A stretch of 64,000 nt of DNA from Allodiplogaster sudhausi (Eukaryota; Nematoda; Chromadorea; Rhabditida; Diplogasteridae): NCBI GenBank assembly GCA_945643635.1, contig CALZFC010000053.1:1-64000 (forward strand), given 5' to 3'. Position 1 is the first letter of the stretch; every line of letters starts with the position of its first letter. The notes under the pieces are model-generated. The model made no database searches, was not told the origin of the DNA, and saw only the letters and a program-made list of their open reading frames with translations. The translations under genes and the position numbers were made by a program. Positions 43,001 to 56,488 of this stretch are shown here, piece after piece.

Positions 43001-46000
43001 ATAGGGGCCTAGAATCCACCAGGAAAAATTTCAGAATCCTACTACAAGAATGAAGCCGAAACGAGGCCAATAACCTTTTTAAATCAGAATTTCATGTTCA
43101 TCTTCTGAGTAGGCAAAAGCGAATTAAACTATTTTAAATCGGCATGTATTGTGTAGGTAAATGATTACTAATTTTGCGAAGAACAAGCCTATAAAACATA
43201 AAGTCATTGTACTCAAATATAAAATGTTTATTTTGCTGATTTATAGCCTTCGGAATTTATGACCATCAGCGGCGTTGTCGAGGTCGTCAAAAATTTTGTT
43301 CAATCGACGTGAAATTTTGTATGGACAGTAATTAGGGGCCTAGAATCCACCAGGAAAAATTTCAGAATCCTACTACAAGAATGAAGCCGAAACGAGGCCA
43401 ATAACCTTTTTAAATCAGAATTTCATGTTCATCTTCTGAGTAGGCAAAAGCGAATTAAACTATTTTAAATCGGCATGTATTGTGTAGGTAAATGATTACT
43501 AATTTTGCGAAGAACAAGCCTATAAAACATAAAGTCATTGTACTCAAATATAAAATGTTTATTTTGCTGATTTATAGCCTTCGGAATTTATGACCATCAG
43601 CGGCGTTGTCGAGGTCGTCAAAAATTTTGTTCAATCGACGTGAAATTTTGTATGGACAGTAATTAGGGGCCTAGAATCCACCAGGAAAAATTTCAGAATC
43701 CTACTACAAGAATGAAGCCGAAACGAGGCCAATAACCTTTTTAAATCAGAATTTCATGTTCATCTTCTGAGTAGGCAAAAGCGAATTAAACTATTTTAAA
43801 TCGGCATGTATTGTGTAGGTAAATGATTACTAATTTTGCGAAGAACAAGCCTATAAAACATAAAGTCATTGTACTCAAATATAAAATGTTTATTTTGCTG
43901 ATTTATAGCCTTCGGAATTTATGACCATCAGCGGCGTTGTCGAGGTCGTCAAAAATTTTGTTCAATCGACGTGAAATTTTGTATGGACAGTCGATAGGGG
44001 CCTAGAATCCACCAGGAAAAATTTCAGAATCCTACTACAAGAATGAAGCCGAAACGAGGCCAATAACCTTTTTAAATCAGAATTTCATGTTCATCTTCTG
44101 AGTAGGCAAAAGCGAATTAAACTATTTTAAATCGGCATGTATTGTGTAGGTAAATGATTACTAATTTTGCGAAGAACAAGCCTATAAAACATAAAGTCAT
44201 TGTACTCAAATATAAAATGTTTATTTTGCTGATTTATAGCCTTCGGAATTTATGACCATCAGCGGCGTTGTCGAGGTCGTCAAAAATTTTGTTCAATCGA
44301 CGTGAAATTTTGTATGGACAGTCCATAGGGGCCTAGAATCCACCAGGAAAAATTTCAGAATCCTACTACAAGAATGAAGCCGAAACGAGGCCAATAACCT
44401 TTTTAAATCAGAATTTCATGTTCATCTTCTGAGTAGGCAAAAGCGAATTAAACTATTTTAAATCGGCATGTATTGTGTAGGTAAATGATTACTAATTTTG
44501 CGAAGAACAAGCCTATAAAACATAAAGTCATTGTACTCAAATATAAAATGTTTATTTTGCTGATTTATAGCCTTCGGAATTTATGACCATCAGCGGCGTT
44601 GTCGAGGTCGTCAAAAATTTTGTTCAATCGACGTGAAATTTTGTATGGACAGTAATTAGGGGCCTAGAATCCACCAGGAAAAATTTCAGAATCCTACTAC
44701 AAGAATGAAGCCGAAACGAGGCCAATAACCTTTTTAAATCAGAATTTCATGTTCATCTTCTGAGTAGGCAAAAGCGAATTAAACTATTTTAAATCGGCAT
44801 GTATTGTGTAGGTAAATGATTACTAATTTTGCGAAGAACAAGCCTATAAAACATAAAGTCATTGTACTCAAATATAAAATGTTTATTTTGCTGATTTATA
44901 GCCTTCGGAATTTATGACCATCAGCGGCGTTGTCGAGGTCGTCAAAAATTTTGTTCAATCGACGTGAAATTTTGTATGGACAGTCATTAGGGGCCTAGAA
45001 TCCACCAGGAAAAATTTCAGAATCCTACTACAAGAATGAAGCCGAAACGAGGCCAATAACCTTTTTAAATCAGAATTTCATGTTCATCTTCTGAGTAGGC
45101 AAAAGCGAATTAAACTATTTTAAATCGGCATGTATTGTGTAGGTAAATGATTACTAATTTTGCGAAGAACAAGCCTATAAAACATAAAGTCATTGTACTC
45201 AAATATAAAATGTTTATTTTGCTGATTTATAGCCTTCGGAATTTATGACCATCAGCGGCGTTGTCGAGGTCGTCAAAAATTTTGTTCAATCGACGTGAAA
45301 TTTTGTATGGACAGTCCATAGGGGCCTAGAATCCACCAGGAAAAATTTCAGAATCCTACTACAAGAATGAAGCCGAAACGAGGCCAATAACCTTTTTAAA
45401 TCAGAATTTCATGTTCATCTTCTGAGTAGGCAAAAGCGAATTAAACTATTTTAAATCGGCATGTATTGTGTAGGTAAATGATTACTAATTTTGCGAAGAA
45501 CAAGCCTATAAAACATAAAGTCATTGTACTCAAATATAAAATGTTTATTTTGCTGATTTATAGCCTTCGGAATTTATGACCATCAGCGGCGTTGTCGAGG
45601 TCGTCAAAAATTTTGTTCAATCGACGTGAAATTTTGTATGGACAGTCCATAGGGGCCTAGAATCCACCAGGAAAAATTTCAGAATCCTACTACAAGAATG
45701 AAGCCGAAACGAGGCCAATAACCTTTTTAAATCAGAATTTCATGTTCATCTTCTGAGTAGGCAAAAGCGAATTAAACTATTTTAAATCGGCATGTATTGT
45801 GTAGGTAAATGATTACTAATTTTGCGAAGAACAAGCCTATAAAACATAAAGTCATTGTACTCAAATATAAAATGTTTATTTTGCTGATTTATAGCCTTCG
45901 GAATTTATGACCATCAGCGGCGTTGTCGAGGTCGTCAAAAATTTTGTTCAATCGATGTGAAATTTTGTATGGACAGTCGATAGGGGCCTAGAATCCACCA

Positions 46001-49000
46001 GGAAAAATTTCAGAATCCTACTACAAGAATGAAGCCGAAACGAGGCCAATAACCTTTTTAAATCAGAATTTCATGTTCATCTTCTGAGTAGGCAAAAGCG
46101 AATTAAACTATTTTAAATCGGCATGTATTGTGTAGGTAAATGATTACTAATTTTGCGAAGAACAAGCCTATAAAACATAAAGTCATTGTACTCAAATATA
46201 AAATGTTTATTTTGCTGATTTATAGCCTTCGGAATTTATGACCATCAGCGGCGTTGTCGAGGTCGTCAAAAATTTTGTTCAATCGACGTGAAATTTTGTA
46301 TGGACAGTAATTAGGGGCCTAGAATCCACCAGGAAAAATTTCAGAATCCTACTACAAGAATGAAGCCGAAACGAGGCCAATAACCTTTTTAAATCAGAAT
46401 TTCATGTTCATCTTCTGAGTAGGCAAAAGCGAATTAAACTATTTTAAATCGGCATGTATTGTGTAGGTAAATGATTACTAATTTTGCGAAGAACAAGCCT
46501 ATAAAACATAAAGTCATTGTACTCAAATATAAAATGTTTATTTTGCTGATTTATAGCCTTCGGAATTTATGACCATCAGCGGCGTTGTCGAGGTCGTCAA
46601 AAATTTTGTTCAATCGACGTGAAATTTTGTATGGACAGTCATTAGGGGCCTAGAATCCACCAGGAAAAATTTCAGAATCCTACTACAAGAATGAAGCCGA
46701 AACGAGGCCAATAACCTTTTTAAATCAGAATTTCATGTTCATCTTCTGAGTAGGCAAAAGCGAATTAAACTATTTTAAATCGGCATGTATTGTGTAGGTA
46801 AATGATTACTAATTTTGCGAAGAACAAGCCTATAAAACATAAAGTCATTGTACTCAAATATAAAATGTTTATTTTGCTGATTTATAGCCTTCGGAATTTA
46901 TGACCATCAGCGGCGTTGTCGAGGTCGTCAAAAATTTTGTTCAATCGACGTGAAATTTTGTATGGACAGTCGATAGGGGCCTAGAATCCACCAGGAAAAA
47001 TTTCAGAATCCTACTACAAGAATGAAGCCGAAACGAGGCCAATAACCTTTTTAAATCAGAATTTCATGTTCATCTTCTGAGTAGGCAAAAGCGAATTAAA
47101 CTATTTTAAATCGGCATGTATTGTGTAGGTAAATGATTACTAATTTTGCGAAGAACAAGCCTATAAAACATAAAGTCATTGTACTCAAATATAAAATGTT
47201 TATTTTGCTGATTTATAGCCTTCGGAATTTATGACCATCAGCGGCGTTGTCGAGGTCGTCAAAAATTTTGTTCAATCGACGTGAAATTTTGTATGGACAG
47301 TCCATAGGGGCCTAGAATCCACCACAAAAAATTTCAGAATCCTACTACAAGAATGAAGCCGAAACGAGGCCAATAACCTTTTTAAATCAGAATTTCATGT
47401 TCATCTTCTGAGTAGGCAAAAGCGAATTAAACTATTTTAAATCGGCATGTATTGTGTAGGTAAATGATTACTAATTTTGCGAAGAACAAGCCTATAAAAC
47501 ATAAAGTCATTGTACTCAAATATAAAATGTTTATTTTGCTGATTTATAGCCTTCGGAATTTATGACCATCAGCGGCGTTGTCGAGGTCGTCAAAAATTTT
47601 GTTCAATCGATGTGAAATTTTGTATGGACAGTCGATTGGGGCCTAGAATCCACCAGGAAAAATTTCAGAATCCTACTACAAGAATGAAGCCGAAACGAGG
47701 CCAATAACCTTTTTAAATCAGAATTTCATGTTCATCTTCTGAGTAGGCAAAAGCGAATTAAACTATTTTAAATCGGCATGTATTGTGTAGGTAAATGATT
47801 ACTAATTTTGCGAAGAACAAGCCTATAAAACATAAAGTCATTGTACTCAAATATAAAATGTTTATTTTGCTGATTTATAGCCTTCGGAATTTATGACCAT
47901 CAGCGGCGTTGTCGAGGTCGTCAAAAATTTTGTTCAATCGACGTGAAATTTTGTATGGACAGTCATTAGGGGCCTAGAATCCACCAGGAAAAATTTCAGA
48001 ATCCTACTACAAGAATGAAGCCGAAACGAGGCCAATAAATTTTTTAAATCAGAATTTCATGTTCATCTTCTGAGTAGGCAAAAGCGAATTAAACTATTTT
48101 AAATCGGCATGTATTGTGTAGGTAAATGATTACTAATTTTGCGAAGAACAAGCCTATAAAACATAAAGTCATTGTACTCAAATATAAAATGTTTATTTTG
48201 CTGATTTATAGCCTTCGGAATTTATGACCATCAGCGGCGTTGTCGAGGTCGTCAAAAATTTTGTTCAATCGACGTGAAATTTTGTATGGACAGTCGATAG
48301 GGGCCTAGAATCCACCAGGAAAAAGTTCAGAATCCTACTACAAGAATGAAGCCGAAACGAGGCCAATAACCTTTTTAAATCAGAATTTCATGTTCATCTT
48401 CTGAGTAGGCAAAAGCGAATTAAACTATTTTAAATCGGCATGTATTGTGTAGGTAAATGATTACTAATTTTGCGAAGAACAAGCCTATAAAACATAAAGT
48501 CATTGTACTCAAATATAAAATGTTTATTTTGCTGATTTATAGCCTTCGGAATTTATGACCATCAGCGGCGTTGTCGAGGTCGTCAAAAATTTTGTTCAAT
48601 CGACGTGAAATTTTGTATGGACAGTCCATAGGGGCCTAGAATCCACCACAAAAAATTTCAGAATCCTACTACAAGAATGAAGCCGAAACGAGGCCAATAA
48701 CCTTTTTAAATCAGAATTTCATGTTCATCTTCTGAGTAGGCAAAAGCGAATTAAACTATTTTAAATCGGCATGTATTGTGTAGGTAAATGATTACTAATT
48801 TTGCGAAGAACAAGCCTATAAAACATAAAGTCATTGTACTCAAATATAAAATGTTTATTTTGCTGATTTATAGCCTTCGGAATTTATGACCATCAGCGGC
48901 GTTGTCGAGGTCGTCAAAAATTTTGTTCAATCGATGTGAAATTTTGTATGGACAGTCGATAGGGGCCTAGAATCCACCAGGAAAAATTTCAGAATCCTAC

Positions 49001-50861
49001 TACAAGAATGAAGCCGAAACGAGGCCAATAACCTTTTTAAATCAGAATTTCATGTTCATCTTCTGAGTAGGCAAAAGCGAATTAAACTATTTTAAATCGG
49101 CATGTATTGTGTAGGTAAATGATTACTAATTTTGCGAAGAACAAGCCTATAAAACATAAAGTCATTGTACTCAAATATAAAATGTTTATTTTGCTGATTT
49201 ATAGCCTTCCGAATTTATGACCATCAGCGGCGTTGTCGAGGTCGTCAAAAATTTTGTTCAATCGACGTGAAATTTTGTTTGGACAGTAATTAGGGGCCTA
49301 GAATCCACCAGGAAAAATTTCAGAATCCTACTACAAGAATGAAGCCGAAACGAGGCCAATAACCTTTTTAAATCAGAATTTCATGTTCATCTTCTGAGTA
49401 GGCAAAAACGAATTAAACTATTTTAAATCGGCATGTATTGTGTAGGTAAATGATTACTAATTTTGCGAAGAACAAGCCTATAAAACATAAAGTCATTGTA
49501 CTCAAATATAAAATGTTTATTTTGCTGATTTATAGCCTTCGGAATTTATGACCATCAGCGGCGTTGTCGAGGTCGTCAAAAATTTTGTTCAATCGACGTG
49601 AAATTTTGTATGGACAGTCCATAGGGGCCTAGAATCCACCACAAAAAATTTCAGAATCCTACTACAAGAATGAAGCCGAAACGAGGCCAATAACCTTTTT
49701 AAATCAGAATTTCATGTTCATCTTCTGAGTAGGCAAAAGCGAATTAAACTATTTTAAATCGGCATGTATTGTGTAGGTAAATGATTACTAATTTTGCGAA
49801 GAACAAGCCTATAAAACATAAAGTCATTGTACTCAAATATAAAATGTTTATTTTGCTGATTTATAGCCTTCGGAATTTATGACCATCAGCGGCGTTGTCG
49901 AGGTCGTCAAAAATTTTGTTCAATCGACGTGAAATTTTGTTTGGACAGTAATTAGGGGCCTAGAATCCACCAGGAAAAATTTCAGAATCCTACTACAAGA
50001 ATGAAGCCGAAACGAGGCCAATAACCTTTTTAAATCAGAATTTCATGTTCATCTTCTGAGTAGGCAAAAGCGAATTAAACTATTTTAAATCGGCATGTAT
50101 TGTGTAGGTAAATGATTACTAATTTTGCGAAGAACAAGCCTATAAAACATAAAGTCATTGTACTCAAATATAAAATGTTTATTTTGCTGATTTATAGCCT
50201 TCGGAATTTATGACCATCAGCGGCGTTGTCGAGGTCGTCAAAAATTTTGTTCAATCGATGTGAAATTTTGTATGGACAGTCGATAGGGGCCTAGAATCCA
50301 CCAGGAAAAATTTCAGAATCCTACTACAAGAATGAAGCCGAAACGAGGCCAATAACCTTTTTAAATCAGAATTTCATGTTCATCTTCTGAGTAGGCAAAA
50401 GCGAATTAAACTATTTTAAATCGGCATGTATTGTGTAGGTAAATGATTACTAATTTTGCGAAGAACAAGCCTATAAAACATAAAGTCATTGTACTCAAAT
50501 ATAAAATGTTTATTTTGCTGATTTATAGCCTTCGGAATTTATGACCATCAGCGGCGTTGTCGAGGTCGTCAAAAATTTTGTTCAATCGACGTGAAATTTT
50601 GTATGGACAGTCATTAGGGGCCTAGAATCCACCAGGAAAAATTTCAGAATCCTACTACAAGAATGAAGCCGAAACGAGGCCAATAACCTTTTTAAATCAG
50701 AATTTCATGTTCATCTTCTGAGTAGGCAAAAGCGAATTAAACTATTTTAAATCGGCATGTATTGTGTAGGTAAATGATTACTAATTTTGCGAAGAACAAG
50801 CCTATAAAACATAAAGTCATTGTACTCAAATATAAAATGTTTATTTTGCTGATTTATAGCC

Positions 50862-52847
50862 TTCGGAATTTATGACCATCAGCGGCGTTGTCGAGGTCGT
50901 CAAAAATTTTGTTCAATCGACGTGAAATTTTGTATGGACAGTAATTAGGGGCCTAGAATCCACCAGGAAAAATTTCAGAATCCTACTACAAGAATGAAGC
51001 CGAAACGAGGCCAATAACCTTTTTAAATCAGAATTTCATGTTCATCTTCTGAGTAGGCAAAAGCGAATTAGACTATTTTAAATCGGCATATATTGTGTAG
51101 GTAAATGATTACTAATTTTGCGAAGAACAAGCCTATAAAACATAAAGTCATTGTACTCAAATATAAAATGTTTATTTTGCTGATTTATAGCCTTCGGAAT
51201 TTATGACCATCAGCGGCGTTGTCGAGGTCGTCAAAAATTTTGTTCAATCGAGGTGAAATTTTGTATGGACAGTCGATAGGGGCCTAGAATCCACCAGGAA
51301 AAATTTCAGAATCCTACTACAAGAATGAAGCCGAAACGAGGCCAATAACCTTTTTAAATCAGAATTTCATGTTCATCTTCTGAGTAGGCAAAAGCGAATT
51401 AAACTATTTTAAATCGGCATGTATTGTGTAGGTAAATGATTACTAATTTTGCGAAGAACAAGCCTATAAAACATAAAGTCATTGTACTCAAATATAAAAT
51501 GTTTATTTTGCTGATTTATAGCCTTCGGAATTTATGACCATCAGCGGCGTTGTCGAGGTCGTCAAAAATTTTGTTCAATCGACGTGAAATTTTGTATGGA
51601 CAGTAATTAGGGGCCTAGAATCCACCAGGAAAAATTTCAGAATCCTACTACAAGAATGAAGCCGAAACGAGGCCAATAACCTTTTTAAATCAGAATTTCA
51701 TGTTCATCTTCTGAGTAGGCAAAAGCGAATTAGACTATTTTAAATCGGCATATATTGTGTAGGTAAATGATTACTAATTTTGCGAAGAACAAGCCTATAA
51801 AACATAAAGTCATTGTACTCAAATATAAAATGTTTATTTTGCTGATTTATAGCCTTCGGAATTTATGACCATCAGCGGCGTTGTCGAGGTCGTCAAAAAT
51901 TTTGTTCAATCGACGTGAAATTTTGTATGGACAGTCGATAGGGGCCTAGAATCCACCAGGAAAAATTTCAGAATCCTACTACAAGAATGAAGCCGAAACG
52001 AGGCCAATAACCTTTTTAAATCAGAATTTCATGTTCATCTTCTGAGTAGGCAAAAGCGAATTAAACTATTTTAAATCGGCATGTATTGTGTAGGTAAATG
52101 ATTACTAATTTTGCGAAGAACAAGCCTATAAAACATAAAGTCATTGTACTCAAATATAAAATGTTTATTTTGCTGATTTATAGCCTTCGGAATTTATGAC
52201 CATCAGCGGCGTTGTCGAGGTCGTCAAAAATTTTGTTCAATCGACGTGAAATTTTGTATGGACAGTAATTAGGGGCCTAGAATCCACCAGGAAAAATTTC
52301 AGAATCCTACTACAAGAATGAAGCCGAAACGAGGCCAATAACCTTTTTAAATCAGAATTTCATGTTCATCTTCTGAGTAGGCAAAAGCGAATTAGACTAT
52401 TTTAAATCGGCATATATTGTGTAGGTAAATGATTACTAATTTTGCGAAGAACAAGCCTATAAAACATAAAGTCATTGTACTCAAATATAAAATGTTTATT
52501 TTGCTGATTTATAGCCTTCGGAATTTATGACCATCAGCGGCGTTGTCGAGGTCGTCAAAAATTTTGTTCAATCGACGTGAAATTTTGTATGGACAGTCGA
52601 TAGGGGCCTAGAATCCACCAGGAAAAATTTCAGAATCCTACTACAAGAATGAAGCCGAAACGAGGCCAATAACCTTTTTAAATCAGAATTTCATGTTCAT
52701 CTTCTGAGTAGGCAAAAGCGAATTAAACTATTTTAAATCGGCATGTATTGTGTAGGTAAATGATTACTAATTTTGCGAAGAACAAGCCTATAAAACATAA
52801 AGTCATTGTACTCAAATATAAAATGTTTATTTTGCTGATTTATAGCC
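50862..52847 (+). repeat. Family B dimeric higher-order repeat (662 bp, three copies)
   Basis: Three dimers start at 50862, 51524 and 52186. In each, the first monomer carries cagtaattagg, gaattagac and catatattg. The second carries cagtcgatagg, gaattaaac and catgtattg. Linked variants repeating every 662 bp show that the pair, not the monomer, was the unit amplified here. Confidence 0.85.
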
Positions 52848-54502
52848 TTCGGAATTTATGACCATCAGCGGCGTTGTCGAGGTCGTCAAAAATTTTGTTC
52901 AACCGACGTGCAATTTTGTATGGACAGTCGATAGGGGCCTAGAATCCACCAGGAAAAATTTCAGAATCCTACTACAAGAATGAAGCCGAAACGAGGCCAA
53001 TAACCTTTTTAAATCAGAATTTCATGTTCATCTTCTGAGTAGGCAAAAGCGAATTAAACTATTTTAAATCGGCATGTATTGTGTAGGTAAATGATTACTA
53101 ATTTTGCGAAGAACAAGTCTATAAAACATAAGGTCATTGTACTCAAATATAAAATGTTTATTTTGCTGATTTATAGCCTTCGGAATTTATGACCATCAGC
53201 GGCGTTGTCGAGGTCGTCAAAAATTTTGTTCAATCGATGTGAAATTTTGTATGGACAGTCGATAGGGGCCTAGAATCCACCAGGAAAAATTTCAGAATCC
53301 TACTACAAGAATGAAGCCGAAACGAGGCCAATAACCTTTTTAAATCAGAATTTCATGTTCATCTTCTGAGTAGGCAAAAGCGAATTAAACTATTTTAAAT
53401 CGGCATGTATTGTATAGGTAAATGATTACTAATTTTGCGAAGAACAAGCCTATAAAACATAAAGTCATTGTACTCAAATATAAAATGTTTATTTTGCTGA
53501 TTTATAGCCTTCGGAATTTATGACCATCAGCGGCGTTGTCGAGGTCGTCAAAAATTTTGTTCAATCGACGTGAAATTTTGTATGGACAGTAATTAGGGGC
53601 CTAGAATCCACCAGGAAAAATTTCAGAATCCTACTACAAGAATGAAGCCGAAACGAGGCCAATAACCTTTTTAAATCAGAATTTCATGTTCATCTTCTGA
53701 GTAGGCAAAAGCGAATTAGACTATTTTAAATCGGCATGTATTGTGTAGGTAAATGATTACTAATTTTGCGAAGAACAAGCCTATAAAACATAAAGTCATT
53801 GTACTCAAATATAAAATGTTTATTTTGCTGATTTATAGCCTTCGGAATTTATGACCATCAGCGGCGTTGTCGAGGTCGTCAAAAATTTTGTTCAATCGAC
53901 GTGAAATTTTGTATGGACAGTCATTAGGGGCCTAGAATCCACCAGGAAAAATTTCAGAATCCTACTACAAGAATGAAGCCGAAACGAGGCCAATAACCTT
54001 TTTAAATCAGAATTTCATGTTCATCTTCTGAGTAGGCAAAAGCGAATTAGACTATTTTAAATCGGCATATATTGTGTAGGTAAATGATTACTAATTTTGC
54101 GAAGAACAAGCCTATAAAACATAAAGTCATTGTACTCAAATATAAAATGTTTATTTTGCTGATTTATAGCCTTCGGAATTTATGACCATCAGCGGCGTTG
54201 TCGAGGTCGTCAAAAATTTTGTTCAATCGACGTGAAATTTTGTATGGACAGTCGATAGGGGCCTAGAATCCACCAGGAAAAATTTCAGAATCCTACTACA
54301 AGAATGAAGCCGAAACGAGGCCAATAACCTTTTTAAATCAGAATTTCATGTTCATCTTCTGAGTAGGCAAAAGCGAATTAAACTATTTTAAATCGGCATG
54401 TATTGTGTAGGTAAATGATTACTAATTTTGCGAAGAACAAGCCTATAAAACATAAAGTCATTGTACTCAAATATAAAATGTTTATTTTGCTGATTTATAG
54501 CC

Positions 54503-56488
54503 TTCGGAATTTATGACCATCAGCGGCGTTGTCGAGGTCGTCAAAAATTTTGTTCAATCGACGTGAAATTTTGTATGGACAGTAATTAGGGGCCTAGAAT
54601 CCACCAGGAAAAATTTCAGAATCCTACTACAAGAATGAAGTCGAAACGAGGCCAATAACCTTTTTAAATCAGAATTTCATGTTCATCTTCTGAGTAGGCA
54701 AAAGCGAATTAGACTATTTTAAATCGGCATGTATTGTGTAGGTAAATGATTACTAATTTTGCGAAGAACAAGCCTATAAAACATAAAGTCATTGTACTCA
54801 AATATAAAATGTTTATTTTGCTGATTTATAGCCTTCGGAATTTATGACCATCAGCGGCGTTGTCGAGGTCGTCAAAAATTTTGTTCAATCGACGTGCAAT
54901 TTTGTATGGACAGTCGATAGGGGCCTAGAATCCACCAGGAAAAATTTCAGAATCCTACTACAAGAATGAAGCCGAAACGAGGCCAATAACCTTTTTAAAT
55001 CAGAATTTCATGTTCATCTTCTGAGTAGGCAAAAGCGAATTAAACTATTTTAAATCGGCATGTATTGTGTAGGTAAATGATTACTAATTTTGCGAAGAAC
55101 AAGTCTATAAAACATAAGGTCATTGTACTCAAATATAAAATGTTTATTTTGCTGATTTATAGCCTTCGGAATTTATGACCATCAGCGGCGTTGTCGAGGT
55201 CGTCAAAAATTTTGTTCAATCGATGTGAAATTTTGTATGGACAGTCGATAGGGGCCTAGAATCCACCAGGAAAAATTTCAGAATCCTACTACAAGAATGA
55301 AGCCGAAACGAGGCCAATAACCTTTTTAAATCAGAATTTCATGTTCATCTTCTGAGTAGGCAAAAGCGAATTAAACTATTTTAAATCGGCATGTATTGTG
55401 TAGGTAAATGATTACTAATTTTGCGAAGAACAAGCCTATAAAACATAAAGTCATTGTACTCAAATATAAAATGTTTATTTTGCTGATTTATAGCCTTCGG
55501 AATTTATGACCATCAGCGGCGTTGTCGAGGTCGTCAAAAATTTTGTTCAATCGACGTGAAATTTTGTATGGACTGTAATTAGGGGCCTAGAATCCACCAG
55601 GAAAAATTTCAGAATCCTACTACAAGAATGAAGTCGAAACGAGGCCAATAACCTTTTTAAATCAGAATTTCATGTTCATCTTCTGAGTAGGCAAAAGCGA
55701 ATTAGACTATTTTAAATCGGCATGTATTGTGTAGGTAAATGATTACTAATTTTGCGAAGAACAAGCCTATAAAACATAAAGTCATTGTACTCAAATATAA
55801 AATGTTTATTTTGCTGATTTATAGCCTTCGGAATTTATGACCATCAGCGGCGTTGTCGAGGTCGTCAAAAATTTTGTTCAATCGACGTGCAATTTTGTAT
55901 GGACAGTCGATAGGGGCCTAGAATCCACCAGGAAAAATTTCAGAATCCTACTACAAGAATGAAGCCGAAACGAGGCCAATAACCTTTTTAAATCAGAATT
56001 TCATGTTCATCTTCTGAGTAGGCAAAAGCGAATTAAACTATTTTAAATCGGCATGTATTGTGTAGGTAAATGATTACTAATTTTGCGAAGAACAAGTCTA
56101 TAAAACATAAGGTCATTGTACTCAAATATAAAATGTTTATTTTGCTGATTTATAGCCTTCGGAATTTATGACCATCAGCGGCGTTGTCGAGGTCGTCAAA
56201 AATTTTGTTCAATCGATGTGAAATTTTGTATGGACAGTCGATAGGGGCCTAGAATCCACCAGGAAAAATTTCAGAATCCTACTACAAGAATGAAGCCGAA
56301 ACGAGGCCAATAACCTTTTTAAATCAGAATTTCATGTTCATCTTCTGAGTAGGCAAAAGCGAATTAAACTATTTTAAATCGGCATGTATTGTGTAGGTAA
56401 ATGATTACTAATTTTGCGAAGAACAAGCCTATAAAACATAAAGTCATTGTACTCAAATATAAAATGTTTATTTTGCTGATTTATAGCC
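54503..56488 (+). repeat. Family B trimeric higher-order repeat (993 bp, two copies)
   Basis: Two trimers span 54503-55495 and 55496-56488. Monomer a has gtaattagg, gaagtcgaaacgagg and gaattagac. Monomer b has gtgcaattttg and aagtctataaaacataaggtc. Monomer c has tcgatgtgaaa. The b-specific changes recur at 54894 and 55887, and the a-specific gaagtcgaaac at about 54638 and 55631, each 993 bp apart. A related b-c-a series with gaagccgaaac lies at about 52848-53840. Confidence 0.85.
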
